DNA of 64,000 nt from contig NZ_FQWY01000002.1 in NCBI RefSeq assembly GCF_900129805.1, forward strand, positions 1 through 64,000, read 5' to 3'. Positions within the stretch are counted from its first letter, which is position 1, and each line of letters begins with the position of its first letter. The notes under the pieces were generated by a model. That model had not been told where the DNA came from, did not search any database, and saw only the letters and a list, made by a program, of their open reading frames with translations. This stretch comes from Thermosyntropha lipolytica DSM 11003. Its GTDB lineage: Bacteria > Bacillota > Syntrophomonadia > Syntrophomonadales > Syntrophomonadaceae. A program made the position numbers and the translations under genes. Below, piece after piece: positions 28,401 to 38,164 of the stretch.

Positions 28401-29783
28401 CTATATTTTTACCGGATAATCACCGCTAAAACAGGCCGTGCAGAAAAACTTGTCATCCCTCTTTAAGGCCGCAAACATTCCTTCCATGCTTATATAGTAC
28501 AGGCTATCTGCTCCAATAAACTCCCTTATCGCTTCTTTATCCATCTTGTTCGCTATAAGCTCTTCCCGCCTTGAGGTATCTATACCATAAAAACAGGGGA
28601 AACGGGTCGGAGGGGAAGCTATGAGCATGTGTATCTCTACCGCTCCTGCATCTCTTAACATCTGGATTATTTTTTTACTGGTAGTTCCCCTTACAATCGA
28701 ATCATCGATCATGATGATCCTTTTTCCCTTTACCACTTCCTCAATAGCATTGAGCTTAAGCTTAACTCCCAGCTCTCTCATCTGCTGGGTAGGCTGGATA
28801 AAAGTCCTGCCTACATAGCGGTTTTTCATAAGTCCTTCTTCAAAAGGAAGCCCGGCCTCATCGGCATAGCCTAAAGCTGAAGCGGTACCGGAATCGGGAA
28901 CTGATATGACCAGATCGGCAGCGATAAGGTTTTCCCGGGCCAGCTGCCTTCCCAGTTCCCTTCTTGCTTTATAAACATTAATTCCATCCAGGGTACTGTC
29001 CGGACGGGCAAAATAGATGTATTCAAAAACACAGTGGGCACGATAAGGCAGATTAGAAGCTTTTAAGGAACGCAAACCCTTATCATCAATAACTACTATC
29101 TCCCCCGGTTCTACATCCCTTATAAAAGTTGCTCCCACCGTGTCCAGAGCTGCCGATTCCGAAGCCAGCACATAAGCATCATCAAGGCTTCCCAGACACA
29201 AAGGCCTTATGCCTAAAGGATCGCGCACCCCGATAAGTTTATCCTCCGTCATGATAAGAAGGGCATAAGCTCCCTTCATATCAATCATGCACTTGGCCAG
29301 GGCATCTTCCAGCTTATCCTGGGAATAGCGGGCTAAAAGGTTGGCTACTACTTCGGTATCGGTGGTGGTCTGAAAAACCGAACCATAAGTGGCCAGGCGT
29401 TTTCTCAGTTCTTCAGCATTAACCAGGTTTCCATTATGGGCCAGGGCTACCATACCATTAAGGTAATGAAAAACCAGAGGCTGGGCATTTACCGCAATGC
29501 TGGCCCCGGTAGTAGAATAACGGACATGGCCTATGGCCATATAGCCATCAAGGTCTTTTATATTCTCACTGCGGATCACCTCGGTAACTAGTCCCATGCC
29601 TTTTAAAAGCTTTATTCCCCTGCCATCAGAAACAGCAATACCTGCACTTTCCTGTCCCCGGTGCTGCAGGGCATAAAGGCCGTAAAAAGCTGTACGCGCC
29701 ACATCTATATCATCCCGCCCCCGGGCAAAAATACCAAAAACCCCGCACTCATGCCTTAATTCCTTTTCTATTTCATCAAACAC
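28401..29783 (-). CDS. purF: amidophosphoribosyltransferase
   Basis: The first committed purine step, joining PRPP and glutamine-derived ammonia. An N-terminal propeptide of 12 residues precedes the nucleophile Cys in HECGVFGIF, so processing to a mature Cys-1 enzyme is expected. The PRPP loop is [16 protein letters not shown]. Near the end [10 protein letters not shown] and an earlier Cys fit the Fe-S-containing Bacillus-type enzyme. GTG 29783 follows GGGGAGG; the start overlaps purL by 16 nt. Confidence 0.97.
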   Translation of the reverse strand: MFDEIEKELRHECGVFGIFARGRDDIDVARTAFYGLYALQHRGQESAGIAVSDGRGIKLLKGMGLVTEVIRSENIKDLDGYMAIGHVRYSTTGASIAVNAQPLVFHYLNGMVALAHNGNLVNAEELRKRLATYGSVFQTTTDTEVVANLLARYSQDKLEDALAKCMIDMKGAYALLIMTEDKLIGVRDPLGIRPLCLGSLDDAYVLASESAALDTVGATFIRDVEPGEIVVIDDKGLRSLKASNLPYRAHCVFEYIYFARPDSTLDGINVYKARRELGRQLARENLIAADLVISVPDSGTASALGYADEAGLPFEEGLMKNRYVGRTFIQPTQQMRELGVKLKLNAIEEVVKGKRIIMIDDSIVRGTTSKKIIQMLRDAGAVEIHMLIASPPTRFPCFYGIDTSRREELIANKMDKEAIREFIGADSLYYISMEGMFAALKRDDKFFCTACFSGDYPVKI

Positions 29784-31951
29784 GCAATCGCCTCCCCCCA
29801 GAGTTTTTTACCCTCTTTAAGCAGCAATGCCGTTTGGTTTCCCTTTCGGTCACAGAAAATCATTTCTTTTCCTTTCACCCTTCCTATAACCTGGCAGGGG
29901 ATAGAGGCTTTAGCACAGGCTTCCTCAAGCAAGGCAAGTTTTTCCTCCCTCAAGCTTACCACCACCCGGCCGGGGGCTTCGGAAAACATAAAGCCTCTTT
30001 TTAATTCCGGCATTTCGGCCTCAAAACCGATATCCCCGGTTATAGCACATTCGGCCAGGGCCACAGCCAGCCCTCCTTCACTCACATCATGGCAGGAAGC
30101 TAGGAGCTTTTGCCCGGTAAGATAGAGGATAAGTTCTATAAGCCTTTTAAGCTCTTCTAAGTCTATATCCGGAACTTTTCCTTTTTCGATGCCATGGCAT
30201 ACCGCCAGATATTCGGAACCGCCCAGCTCTTCCCGCATCCTGCCCAAAAGGCAAATTACATCCCCTTCCCTCTTAAAAGCCATATCACATCGTTTATCAA
30301 TATCATAAAGCATTCCCACCATGCCTACTACGGGGGTAGGATATACCGCCCGTTCGGTACTTTCATTATAGAGGCTTACATTACCGCTAACTACCGGTGT
30401 GCCGAGAACCACAGCCGCTTCGCTCATACCTTTTACCGCTTCTTGGAGCTGCCAGTAGATTTCCGGCTTTTCCGGGTTGCCAAAATTAAGGCAGTTGGTA
30501 AAAGCTAAAGGTTTGGCCCCCACACAGGCCAGGTTCAAAGCCGCCTCGGCTATGGCCATCATCCCTCCCCGATAAGGATCAAGATAGACCATGCGGCTGT
30601 TGCAGTCCACCGTAGCAGCCAGCCCTTTCCTCGTACCCTTTATCCTGAGCACAGCCGCATCGCCATGTCCCGGCAGGATTACCGTGTTGGTCATCACCTG
30701 ATAATCATATTGCGCATAAACCCATTTCTTGCTGGCAATATTAGGGGAAGACAAAAGCCTAATCCATGCTTCTTTGAGGTCAACTTCCGGCAGCTTTTCC
30801 GGGCTAAAATCCTGCGCTTCCTTATAATAATCAGGTACCCTGCCTTCCCTTACATAAACCGGACACCCTTCGGTAAGGGCCTTTACCGGAACTTCCGCCA
30901 CCTTTCTTTCTCCTTCCTGCACCCGGAAAACCCCGTCATCAGTTACTTCGCCGATAACCGCAGCATCAAGTCCCCATCTGTCAAAAATTTCCGCAATCCT
31001 TTTTTCACAACCACTTTTGGGAATAATAAGCATCCTTTCCTGGGATTCCGACAGCATAACTTCATAAGGGGTCATGCCTTCTTCCCGGCGGGGAACCTTC
31101 AGCACATCTATGACTGCCCCCTTGCCTTTTTTGCTTACCGTTTCCGCCACCGAGCTTACCAGCCCAGCTGCTCCCAGATCCTGCATTCCATCTACCAGAT
31201 CTTCCTTGATAAGCTCCAGACATGCTTCAATAAGGAGCTTTTCCATAAAAGGGTCTCCCACCTGTACTGCCGGCCTTTTCGCCGCCGACTCTTCGGAAAG
31301 CTCTTCCGAAGCGAAAGTAGCTCCATGAATCCCATCTCTTCCTGTTTTAGCCCCTACCAGCATAATAGGGCTGCCGGCGCGTCCCGCTACCGCCTTCTTT
31401 ATCTCTTCCTGTTTTACCAGTCCTATACACATAGCATTAACCAGGGGATTTTCCTTATAGCAGTCATTAAAATACACTTCCCCTCCTACCGTAGGTATGC
31501 CCAAACAATTGCCATAATCCCCTATCCCGGCTACTACCCCGGCAAAAAGCTCCTTTACCCGCTCATCATCAAGCTTCCCAAAGCGCAGAGAATTCAAGAG
31601 AGCAATAGGCCTTGCCCCCATAGTAAATATATCCCGCACAATGCCCCCTACACCGGTAGCTGCTCCTTGATAAGGCTCAATAGCCGAAGGATGGTTGTGG
31701 CTCTCAATCTTAAAAACCAGCGCATCTCCATCTCCTATATCGATTATGCCGGCATTTTCCCCCGGTCCCTGAATTACACATGCTCCGCGGGTGGGAAAAA
31801 GCTTTAAAAGCGGGCGCGAATTTTTATACCCGCAGTGTTCAGACCACATAACGGAAAACATGCCTAATTCCAGTTCATTAGGCTCGCGTCCCATAAAATC
31901 CAAAATCAACTTATATTCATCATCCGTTAAACCCAGATCCCGGTAATTCAT
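29768..31951 (-). CDS. purL: FGAM synthetase, large subunit (small PurL type)
   Basis: Converts FGAR to FGAM with PurQ and PurS. At about 727 aa it is the multi-subunit type. It holds two PurM-like halves: [26 protein letters not shown], and later [11 protein letters not shown] and [16 protein letters not shown]. The frame extends to 31972, but ATG 31951 follows AAAGGAGG and overlaps the purQ stop as ATGA, so it is preferred. The long plus-strand frame opposite it is a shadow. Confidence 0.97.
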   Translation of the reverse strand: MNYRDLGLTDDEYKLILDFMGREPNELELGMFSVMWSEHCGYKNSRPLLKLFPTRGACVIQGPGENAGIIDIGDGDALVFKIESHNHPSAIEPYQGAATGVGGIVRDIFTMGARPIALLNSLRFGKLDDERVKELFAGVVAGIGDYGNCLGIPTVGGEVYFNDCYKENPLVNAMCIGLVKQEEIKKAVAGRAGSPIMLVGAKTGRDGIHGATFASEELSEESAAKRPAVQVGDPFMEKLLIEACLELIKEDLVDGMQDLGAAGLVSSVAETVSKKGKGAVIDVLKVPRREEGMTPYEVMLSESQERMLIIPKSGCEKRIAEIFDRWGLDAAVIGEVTDDGVFRVQEGERKVAEVPVKALTEGCPVYVREGRVPDYYKEAQDFSPEKLPEVDLKEAWIRLLSSPNIASKKWVYAQYDYQVMTNTVILPGHGDAAVLRIKGTRKGLAATVDCNSRMVYLDPYRGGMMAIAEAALNLACVGAKPLAFTNCLNFGNPEKPEIYWQLQEAVKGMSEAAVVLGTPVVSGNVSLYNESTERAVYPTPVVGMVGMLYDIDKRCDMAFKREGDVICLLGRMREELGGSEYLAVCHGIEKGKVPDIDLEELKRLIELILYLTGQKLLASCHDVSEGGLAVALAECAITGDIGFEAEMPELKRGFMFSEAPGRVVVSLREEKLALLEEACAKASIPCQVIGRVKGKEMIFCDRKGNQTALLLKEGKKLWGEAIACLMK

Positions 31952-32649
31952 CTTGATGCCTCCTTTGCCCATTTAATCATCGATGCAAAAATCTTAAACC
32001 CGTCTGTGCCGCCTAAAATCTCTTCACTGCACCTTTCCGGATGAGGCATCATCCCCAGGACATTTCCTTCCTTATTTATAATCCCGGCAATATTAGCCAG
32101 AGACCCATTAGGATTATATTCATCACTTACTTCCCCCTGCGGGCTGCAGTAGGTAAAAAGTATCTGCCGGTTGGCCTTAAGTTCTTCTAATATTTCCGGT
32201 GGACAGTAGTAATTGCCTTCTCCATGCGCGATAGGAATCTTTACGACTTCTCCTGGAGCAAACAGATGGGAAAATGGCGTGTCAGTGCGGTTTACTTTGA
32301 GGTGTACCTGGTCACATATAAACTTAAGGCTGCGGTTGCGCAGCATGGCGCCGGGAAGAAGCCCTGCTTCCAGAAGGATCTGAAATCCATTGCATATACC
32401 TATGACCAGCCCTCCCCGGGCGGCAAACTCCTTAACCGCAGACATTACCGGGGAAAAGCGGGCAATCGCCCCTGCTCGCAGGTAATCACCATAAGAAAAA
32501 CCTCCGGGCAGGATAACGGCATCTACCCCCTGTAAATCAGTTTCTTTATGCCATATATAACAGGCTTCTTCCTGCATAACATCCTTTATAACATGATAAC
32601 AGTCAGCATCACAGTTAGAACCCGGGAAAACGACAATCCCAAAACGCAT
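31948..32649 (-). CDS. purQ: FGAM synthetase, glutamine amidotransferase subunit
   Basis: Supplies ammonia to PurL. A class I amidotransferase with [13 protein letters not shown], the nucleophile in [13 protein letters not shown], and the His in [10 protein letters not shown]. 233 aa is normal. It is 5 nt after purS and shares an ATGA overlap with purL, the usual PurS-Q-L arrangement of Firmicutes. Confidence 0.97.
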   Translation of the reverse strand: MRFGIVVFPGSNCDADCYHVIKDVMQEEACYIWHKETDLQGVDAVILPGGFSYGDYLRAGAIARFSPVMSAVKEFAARGGLVIGICNGFQILLEAGLLPGAMLRNRSLKFICDQVHLKVNRTDTPFSHLFAPGEVVKIPIAHGEGNYYCPPEILEELKANRQILFTYCSPQGEVSDEYNPNGSLANIAGIINKEGNVLGMMPHPERCSEEILGGTDGFKIFASMIKWAKEASR

Positions 32650-32654
32650 AGTTT

Positions 32655-32906
32655 TTACTCTCCCCCCACTATTTCTACCCGGTAGTCTTCAATCACCGGA
32701 TTGGCTAAAAGCTCGGCACTCATCTTTTCTACTTTTCTTAACGCTTCTTCCCTGCTTTCTGCCTCCAGCCATACTTCAATAAATTTGCCTATGCGGACTT
32801 CATTAACCCCTTTATAGCCCATAACATGCAATGATTTCTTTACCGCATCACCTTTGGGATCCAGCACTCCCGGCTTTAATACCACATAAACATGTGCCTT
32901 ATACAA
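32655..32906 (-). CDS. purS: FGAM synthetase, PurS subunit
   Basis: An 83-aa adaptor that docks PurQ on PurL. Contains [20 protein letters not shown] and VRIGKFIEV, typical of the family. The start is TTG 32906 behind GGGGAGGG; no ATG fits. It lies between purC and purQ. Confidence 0.95.
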   Translation of the reverse strand: MYKAHVYVVLKPGVLDPKGDAVKKSLHVMGYKGVNEVRIGKFIEVWLEAESREEALRKVEKMSAELLANPVIEDYRVEIVGGE

Positions 32907-32932
32907 AACCTAACCCTCCCCGCTGTAAACAT

Positions 32933-33658
32933 CTAGCGCAAGCCTGCCAGCTTGCCTTCAATCCTTCTTACCACTTCCATATAGGCTTCTTCTTCCTTGC
33001 CCAAATCCCTGCGGAAACGGTCCTTGTCCAGTTTTTCCAGACTTACCTTATCCCATAAACGGCAGGTATCAGGAGATATTTCATCCCCCAGAACTATCCG
33101 GCCATCTAGCCTTCCAAACTCCAGCTTGTAGTCAACCAGTATAATACCTATACTGTCAAAAAAGGGAAGTAAAACCTCATTTATCTCCAAGGCCTTTTCC
33201 TGCATAGCCTTAAGCTCTTCCCGGGTAGCCCAGCCCATGACTTCGGCATGGTATTCATTTATCATAGGATCACCCAGTTCATCATTCTTGTAGTAAAATT
33301 CGAGAATCGTTCCCTTAAGTTCAGTACCTTCTTCCAGCCCCAGCCTTTTAGCAAGGCTTCCCGCTACCCGGTTGCGCACCACTATTTCTACCGGTATCAT
33401 ATCCAGCTTTTTGACCAGCACATTCCTCTCATCTATTTCTTCCAGCAGGTGGGTTTCAATTCCGTTCTTTTCCAAAAGACGGAAAAGAAGGTTGGTCACC
33501 CGATTATTCATTATCCCTTTATGGGGAATGACCCCCTTTTTGGCTCCATCAAAAGCTGTGGCATCATCTTTGTAATACATCCACAGCACCCCGGGGTCAT
33601 CAGTAGCATAAATCTTCTTGGCCTTCCCTTCATATAAAAATTCTCCTCTCTTTGGCAT
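32933..33658 (-). CDS. purC: SAICAR synthetase
   Basis: Joins CAIR and aspartate with ATP. Motifs: LYEGKAKKIYATDDPG, DDATAFDGAKKG, EIVVRNRVAGSLAKR and LVDYKLEFGRLDG, and DEISPDTCRLWD. 241 aa is normal. It lies 24 nt after purB in the same transcript. Confidence 0.97.
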   Translation of the reverse strand: MPKRGEFLYEGKAKKIYATDDPGVLWMYYKDDATAFDGAKKGVIPHKGIMNNRVTNLLFRLLEKNGIETHLLEEIDERNVLVKKLDMIPVEIVVRNRVAGSLAKRLGLEEGTELKGTILEFYYKNDELGDPMINEYHAEVMGWATREELKAMQEKALEINEVLLPFFDSIGIILVDYKLEFGRLDGRIVLGDEISPDTCRLWDKVSLEKLDKDRFRRDLGKEEEAYMEVVRRIEGKLAGLR

Positions 33659-33681
33659 CCTCTTTCCTCCCCGTTTTTTAT

Positions 33682-34977
33682 TTACTCCAGTCCACAGCGT
33701 TTAAAAATATAATCTACATTCGCAGTATATATAGACAGGTCAAAAACCTTTTCCAGTTCCTCCGGGCTAATAACTTTCATAATATCTTCATCAGCGGTTA
33801 CCAGTTCCTTGAAATCAAGCTTTTCTTCCCAGCTTTTCATGGCATTTCTCTGTACCAGCCGGTAAGCTTCCTCCCGCAACATACCTTTTTTGACCAGAGC
33901 CAGCATCAATTCCTGGGAAAATACCAGTCCCCGGGTGCGGTTTATATTTTCCCGCATATTATCTTCATAAACTACCAGTCCTTCCATAATCCCGGTAAAC
34001 TTAGCCAGCATATAATCAACCAGGATACAGCTGTCAGGAATAATAACCCTTTCGACGGAAGAATGGGTCAAATCCCTTTCATGCCAGAGAGCTACATTTT
34101 CCAGAGCAGCCAGAGCATTAGCCCTTACTACCCGGGAAAGGCCGGCTACCCTTTCACTCATCATCGGATTGCGTTTGTGCGGCATAGCAGAAGACCCTTT
34201 CTGCCCTTTGCGGAAAGGTTCCTCTACCTCGAGAATATCTGTGCGCTGCAGATTTCTGATTTCCGTAGCCATCTTTTCCAGGGAGCTGGCAATAACTGCC
34301 AGGGTGCACATAAACTGGGCATGGCGATCCCTTTGTATAATCTGGGTAGACACGGGACACGGTTTTAAGCCTAGTTTGGCACAAACATACTCTTCTACCC
34401 GGGGGTCCAGGTGGGCAAAATTGCCTACCGCTCCGGAAATAGCCCCATAAGCTATGTTTTCCCGGGCCTGTCTTAGCCTTTCTATATTTCTTTCCATTTC
34501 CGCATACCATAAAGCCATCTTAAGCCCAAAAGTCGTAGGCTCTCCATGTATGCCGTGGGTGCGGCCTATTATCAGGGTGTACTTATACCTTCTAGCCTTT
34601 TCCCCGATAACTTCTTTAAGCCTTACCATTTTGTCCATTATAAGATCAGAAGCATCCCGCATCTGCATAGCCAAACCGGTATCCAGAATATCCGAGGAAG
34701 TCATGCCCAGATGTATATACTTGGATTCTTCTCCTACATACTCCGCTACATTGGTAAGAAAAGCAATTACATCATGGTGGACCTCAGCTTCAATTTCCCT
34801 TATACGTTCGATATTAAAAGCCGCCTTCCTCTTAATAGCTTCTACTGCTTCCTGAGGAATTTTCCCCAGCTCTGCCCAGGCCTCACAGGCAGCGATCTCA
34901 ATTTTAAGCCAGTTATTAAGCTTATTCTCTTCACTCCAGATAGCTCCCATTTCCGGCAGGGTATATCTCGCAATCAT
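33682..34977 (-). CDS. purB: adenylosuccinate lyase
   Basis: Acts twice in purine synthesis, on SAICAR and on adenylosuccinate. The fumarase/aspartase signature is GSSAMPHKRNPMMSE; other motifs are HHDVIAFLTNVAE, MTSSDILDTG and GRTHGIHGEPTTFG (catalytic His). 431 aa is normal. It starts 1 nt after purE ends. Confidence 0.97.
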   Translation of the reverse strand: MIARYTLPEMGAIWSEENKLNNWLKIEIAACEAWAELGKIPQEAVEAIKRKAAFNIERIREIEAEVHHDVIAFLTNVAEYVGEESKYIHLGMTSSDILDTGLAMQMRDASDLIMDKMVRLKEVIGEKARRYKYTLIIGRTHGIHGEPTTFGLKMALWYAEMERNIERLRQARENIAYGAISGAVGNFAHLDPRVEEYVCAKLGLKPCPVSTQIIQRDRHAQFMCTLAVIASSLEKMATEIRNLQRTDILEVEEPFRKGQKGSSAMPHKRNPMMSERVAGLSRVVRANALAALENVALWHERDLTHSSVERVIIPDSCILVDYMLAKFTGIMEGLVVYEDNMRENINRTRGLVFSQELMLALVKKGMLREEAYRLVQRNAMKSWEEKLDFKELVTADEDIMKVISPEELEKVFDLSIYTANVDYIFKRCGLE

Positions 34978-35499
34978 CTATTTTCCTCCTTTTTGCTCCA
35001 GATAAGCTTCTGCTCCCAGCTCTTTAAGTTTTCTATCCTTGTTCCTTACCTCTTCTGCCATCTGGCGGCGGTATTCCTTAATATTTTGTCTTACTTTTGC
35101 GTCTTTTACCCCGATTATTTCCGCGGCCAGAATAGCAGCATTAGCACTGCCGTTAATGGCTACCGTTGCTACGGGAATACCTTTAGGCATCTGGACAATA
35201 GAATAAAGCGAATCTACTCCGGATAAGGTAGAAGTCTTTATCGGCACCCCAATAACCGGAACTACGGTAGAGGCAGCAATTACTCCCGGCAGGTGAGCTG
35301 CTCCGCCTGCTCCGGCTATAATCACATCCAAACCTCTCTCTTCTGCCTTTTCTGCATACTCTGCCGTTTCCCTGGGCAAACGGTGAGCCGAACAGACGGT
35401 AAACTCGTAATCTATCCCCAGCTTTTCCAGCATATCCCCGGCTTCCTTCATAACCGGCAGATCAGAATCACTCCCCATAATAATGCCGACTTTAGGCAT
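34978..35499 (-). CDS. purE: N5-carboxyaminoimidazole ribonucleotide mutase
   Basis: Interconverts N5-CAIR and CAIR (class I PurE) or, in some organisms, carboxylates AIR directly. The N-terminal motif is GIIMGSDSDLPVMKEAG, followed by SAHRLPRE and AGAGGAAHLPGVIAA. 173 aa. No purK was found in this window, so class cannot be fixed from context. It is the first gene behind the riboswitch, with GGAGGGATACT before the ATG. Confidence 0.96.
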   Translation of the reverse strand: MPKVGIIMGSDSDLPVMKEAGDMLEKLGIDYEFTVCSAHRLPRETAEYAEKAEERGLDVIIAGAGGAAHLPGVIAASTVVPVIGVPIKTSTLSGVDSLYSIVQMPKGIPVATVAINGSANAAILAAEIIGVKDAKVRQNIKEYRRQMAEEVRNKDRKLKELGAEAYLEQKGGK

Positions 35500-35529
35500 A
35501 GTATCCCTCCCATTCTGGTTTTTAAATTA

Positions 35530-35578
35530 AAAAGCCCAAGAGGCAGGTTCGAAACGAAACCTGTCCGCCTGGGCTTTT
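35530..35578 (-). terminator. intrinsic terminator of the riboswitch
   Basis: On the minus strand AAAAGCCCA (35578-35570) pairs with TGGGCTTTT (35538-35530), extended by an inner GGTT/AACC helix, and is followed by T-rich sequence. The left arm is the 3' conserved part of the aptamer, so ligand binding and termination are mutually exclusive. Confidence 0.8.
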
Positions 35579-35690
35579 ATCCCTATACGGTGTAGTGCCT
35601 CTCTTAAACTAAAGGCACCTGTGCCACTTGGACCAGTCCATGCCTTGCTGCATGCGGAACCCTAGGCACACTTTCGCATTTCCGTATTCA
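35568..35690 (-). promoter_or_regulatory. ykkC-class riboswitch, probably the PRPP-sensing subtype
   Basis: Conserved ykkC-family elements are visible in order on the minus strand: a P1 strand ATACGG (35687-35682), CCTAGGGTTCCGCATG (about 35664-35649), ACTGGTCCAAG (about 35636-35626), GGCAC, then CCGTAT closing P1 (35590-35585) and GGGATAAAAGCCC. It lies directly upstream of purE. ykkC subtypes sense guanidine, ppGpp or PRPP; the PRPP subtype (2b) is the one found before purine genes, so this is assigned by context. No guanine aptamer is seen in tandem. PRPP should switch the genes on by preventing the terminator. Confidence 0.85.
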
Positions 35691-35703
35691 CTTTTACATC
35701 TTG

Positions 35704-35732
35704 ATACTAACAAAGGTTTAAAGGTATGTCAA
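35704..35732 (-). promoter_or_regulatory. sigma-A promoter of the pur operon
   Basis: A perfect -35 TTGACA (35732-35727), 17-nt spacer and -10 TAGTAT (35709-35704) on the minus strand. The start of transcription would be near 35697, just before the first aptamer helix. Confidence 0.85.
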
Positions 35733-35760
35733 TGTGCTACCCAATCTTTTTACAAAAGCT

Positions 35761-35976
35761 TTACAAATCTTTAATCAGCCTTTGCAAAGCCGACAAATCC
35801 TTTTTGAGCTGCCAGGCCTCTTTTCTTATCTCCTCATCGCCTGCATTTAATATATTACCCCAGTCCACCCCATCTTCTATCTCCTGCAGGCGTTTAACAA
35901 TGCCGGCTATAACTATTTTTATAAAATCCTTTTCCTCACCTTCTTCAGGTTCATTTTTAAAGAATTCTCTTCCCAC
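35761..35976 (-). CDS. small hypothetical protein, 71 aa
   Basis: An acidic N-terminus (NEPEEGEEKDF) is followed by helices with IVIAGIVKRLQEIEDGVDWG and a leucine-rich end. Start GTG 35976 with only a weak ribosome site (AGGTGGGCAG too far upstream), and a stop lies in frame just before, so the length is bounded. It lies upstream of the pur promoter and reads the same way. No family recognised; the composition looks protein-like. Confidence 0.5.
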   Translation of the reverse strand: MGREFFKNEPEEGEEKDFIKIVIAGIVKRLQEIEDGVDWGNILNAGDEEIRKEAWQLKKDLSALQRLIKDL

Positions 35977-36108
35977 CTTGCCCTGCCCACCTTTTCCTTT
36001 TTACCCGCATTTTCCCCTTTTAATCTGCAAGTTATACCATATAATATGCATATAAGTTATAATAGAAAAAACTACACTTATATTTTTATCAGAAAGGAAG
36101 GAAGAAAA

Positions 36109-36636
36109 TTGCGCCATAAAAAACTAGTCTATATTTTGCTTCTTTTATTCATAATATCTATTCCCGGCACCGGCGGCTGCCTGCCTAACAAAAAATCATC
36201 CCAACCTGTTAACAAAAAAATCACCCTTTACTTTGCCGATCAGCAGGCCATGTATCTACTTCCAGAAACTAGAACCGTCTCGGTTTCTGACCAGGCTTCG
36301 AAGGAAGAAATTGTCAAAAAAGCATTGGAGGAGCTCATAAAAGGCCCGCAAAAAGAAGGTCATTATCCGACTATCCCGGAACAAACCGAAATTCTGGAAG
36401 TGAAAAAAGAAAAAGACATCCTCTACCTTGACTTCTCTGAGGAATTGCAAACCAGGCATCCCGGGGGGAGTGCAGGCGAAATCCTTACCATCATGTCCAT
36501 TGTAAATACAACTGCCCCCCTGGCAGGAGTAGAAAAAGTACAGATTCTCATCACCGGAGAAAAACAGGAAACCTTAGCCGGACATATAGATATAAGCGAA
36601 CCGATAAAACAGGATACAGCGATAATAAAAAAATAA
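36109..36636 (+). CDS. GerMN-domain lipoprotein
   Basis: A lipoprotein with a short basic start, a hydrophobic stretch (YILLLLFIISIPGTGG) and lipobox Cys at about residue 24. The GerMN domain follows, with EEIVKKALEELIKGP and ILYLDFSEEL. In Bacillus GerM takes part in spore assembly and germination; single-GerMN proteins are common in spore formers and their role is less clear. TTG 36109 is chosen because AAGGAAGG lies just before it and because it puts the signal peptide at the N-terminus; the frame opens at 36046. Confidence 0.85.
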   Translation: MRHKKLVYILLLLFIISIPGTGGCLPNKKSSQPVNKKITLYFADQQAMYLLPETRTVSVSDQASKEEIVKKALEELIKGPQKEGHYPTIPEQTEILEVKKEKDILYLDFSEELQTRHPGGSAGEILTIMSIVNTTAPLAGVEKVQILITGEKQETLAGHIDISEPIKQDTAIIKK

Positions 36637-36652
36637 CCACCGCAGTCATCTT

Positions 36653-36677
36653 CCCGGGTAAGCCATCCTTACCCGGG
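36653..36677 (+). terminator. stem-loop after the GerMN gene
   Basis: CCCGGGTAAG (36653-36662) pairs with CTTACCCGGG (36668-36677) around five bases. There is no T-run, so termination is uncertain. Confidence 0.4.
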
Positions 36678-36754
36678 TAAACTAATCAATATACCGGGAT
36701 AAAAGCCGCCCTCAAATTATCCTGTTTAATTTTTTAAAGAAAGGGGTATCGTAA

Positions 36755-37681
36755 TTGCATCAGCAACATCCCAAAGGGAAAGATTTTAAAAATTTTACTA
36801 AAATCGAGCTGCCGGCAGCTTCCCTGGATATAGAGTTAGATGAACTTGACATAATGGGTAATCTGGGTAATGTAAAAAATTTTTCCAGTTTTTCTAAGTT
36901 ATTTCTTAACCGCTTCACCGAAGAGGAATTATATGCGATGCTGAAAGCAATAGGAATGATCAAACATCTAGGGGAAATGGGCTTCTCTGATATTCAGATG
37001 GTCATCGATAGAGATGAAAACGATATACACTATCTAAATCTTTACTGGAAAGAACCTCTTCCGGAAAACCAGCTCCTTGATTTGCGGGTAAGCGAAAGCC
37101 TATTTATGCCGGCTAAAGAATTTTTCGCAGCTAACGAAGAAGTGCTGCCTTACGACATGATTGTTATCGAATGGTTATCTTCCCGCAACCCTTTAGGCAC
37201 TTTTACCGCAGAAAGACCCCAGCTGCCGGGACAGAAAAGTCCCGGACTTGGTATTCTCAAATATTGTTTTAAACTTCTTTACAATGTATCAAGCCAGATC
37301 TTTAAGGATGGTTATTTTGATATTCCCACCCATATGCACGGAGCCATCATGTATTCTAAACAGTTCAAATTCTTTGATCCGGTACAGGAAGCCATGGTAA
37401 GAGCCATAACCAGAGACCTTAAAGAATACTCCCTGGCTGACATCTCCTGGGGGATAATCACCGGCACCATCATAGATATTGCCGAAAATAAGCCTGCTGT
37501 ATATGAACCAAGCGAACAGGTGCACTATATTTCCGAACGTATGGCAAAATATTTCCATTCTCCCCAATACATAAACACTTTCCAGGAACACTACCATAAA
37601 AAGAAGTACCGGCTCCTTTATGAAGAAATGGTGCGCAAACGGGAAGAAATCCTCTCCCATACCCGGATTGAAGATCTGTAA
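36755..37681 (+). CDS. unknown soluble protein, 308 aa
   Basis: No signal peptide or membrane helix, and no family recognised. The N-terminal part is acidic (LDIELDELDIMGNLGNVKNF) and seems to contain DLRVSESLF and VIEWLSSRNPLG. A histidine-containing FDIPTHMHGAIMYSKQFKFFDP in the middle and a basic C-terminus complete it. Start TTG 36755 follows AAAGAAAGGGG. It stands alone between a stem-loop and a bidirectional terminator, so it is a monocistronic gene. Function unknown. Confidence 0.8.
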   Translation: MHQQHPKGKDFKNFTKIELPAASLDIELDELDIMGNLGNVKNFSSFSKLFLNRFTEEELYAMLKAIGMIKHLGEMGFSDIQMVIDRDENDIHYLNLYWKEPLPENQLLDLRVSESLFMPAKEFFAANEEVLPYDMIVIEWLSSRNPLGTFTAERPQLPGQKSPGLGILKYCFKLLYNVSSQIFKDGYFDIPTHMHGAIMYSKQFKFFDPVQEAMVRAITRDLKEYSLADISWGIITGTIIDIAENKPAVYEPSEQVHYISERMAKYFHSPQYINTFQEHYHKKKYRLLYEEMVRKREEILSHTRIEDL

Positions 37682-37689
37682 AAAAAATA

Positions 37690-37710
37690 GAGGCCCAGCC
37701 TCGCTTTTTT
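37690..37710. terminator. bidirectional terminator
   Basis: GAGGC (37690-37694) pairs with GCCTC (37698-37702), with a T-run after it on the plus strand and an A-run before it that serves the minus strand. It serves the 308-aa gene and tspO, which converge here. Confidence 0.75.
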
Positions 37711-38164
37711 ATTTATTCAGCTGATACAGAGCATAAGTCAATACTGTAGCAAACGATACCCATAAAATATACGGAATAAATAAAATTCCCGCCAGTTTAT
37801 CCACCTTATAAAAATTAAAAGCAGTAAGCAGTATAACTACTAAAAGAATTAATATTATCACTAAAGCCAGAAACCTCATCTCCCAGACAAAGAATACAGG
37901 TGACCATATAAAATTCAGCAATAACTGTATGGCAAACAAAATAAGGGCAGTTTTAATATCCTTCCCTGATTGCACAACCCGGTACAGAGCAATCCCCATA
38001 AGTAAATAAAGAACAGTCCAAACCGGGCCAAAAACTGATGGTGGAGGAGCAAAAGCCGGCTTATGCAAAGCTGCAAATACCTCTTTCGCATTCCGGGTAA
38101 AAAAGCCTGATATGCTTCCTACCAGAAGAGGTATAATTATTAGCAGCAAATTTCTATAACCCAT
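37709..38164 (-). CDS. TspO/MBR family protein
   Basis: A five-helix membrane protein that binds tetrapyrroles or steroids in other organisms. The family signature is clear: KPAFAPPPSVFGPVWTVLYL, QLLLNFIWSPVFF and PYILWVSFATVLTYALYQ. 151 aa is the normal length. The ATG follows GGGAGATGACAGC. Upstream is an 8-bp inverted repeat GTAAAATA (38179-38186)/TATTTTAC (38197-38204) that could be a control site. The native ligand is unknown. Confidence 0.93.
   Translation of the reverse strand: MGYRNLLLIIIPLLVGSISGFFTRNAKEVFAALHKPAFAPPPSVFGPVWTVLYLLMGIALYRVVQSGKDIKTALILFAIQLLLNFIWSPVFFVWEMRFLALVIILILLVVILLTAFNFYKVDKLAGILFIPYILWVSFATVLTYALYQLNK

Noticed and set aside
30665-31807. 380-aa frame on the plus strand
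   Set aside because: It lies entirely opposite purL, whose protein has all family motifs; the plus-strand text has no motif and no ribosome site, so it is a shadow.
33652-35226. Two long plus-strand frames opposite purB and purE
   Set aside because: Both purB and purE are fully supported; these frames are shadows.
35700-36000. Guanine riboswitch upstream of the PRPP aptamer
   Set aside because: No three-way junction core was found; the promoter lies directly before the ykkC-type aptamer.
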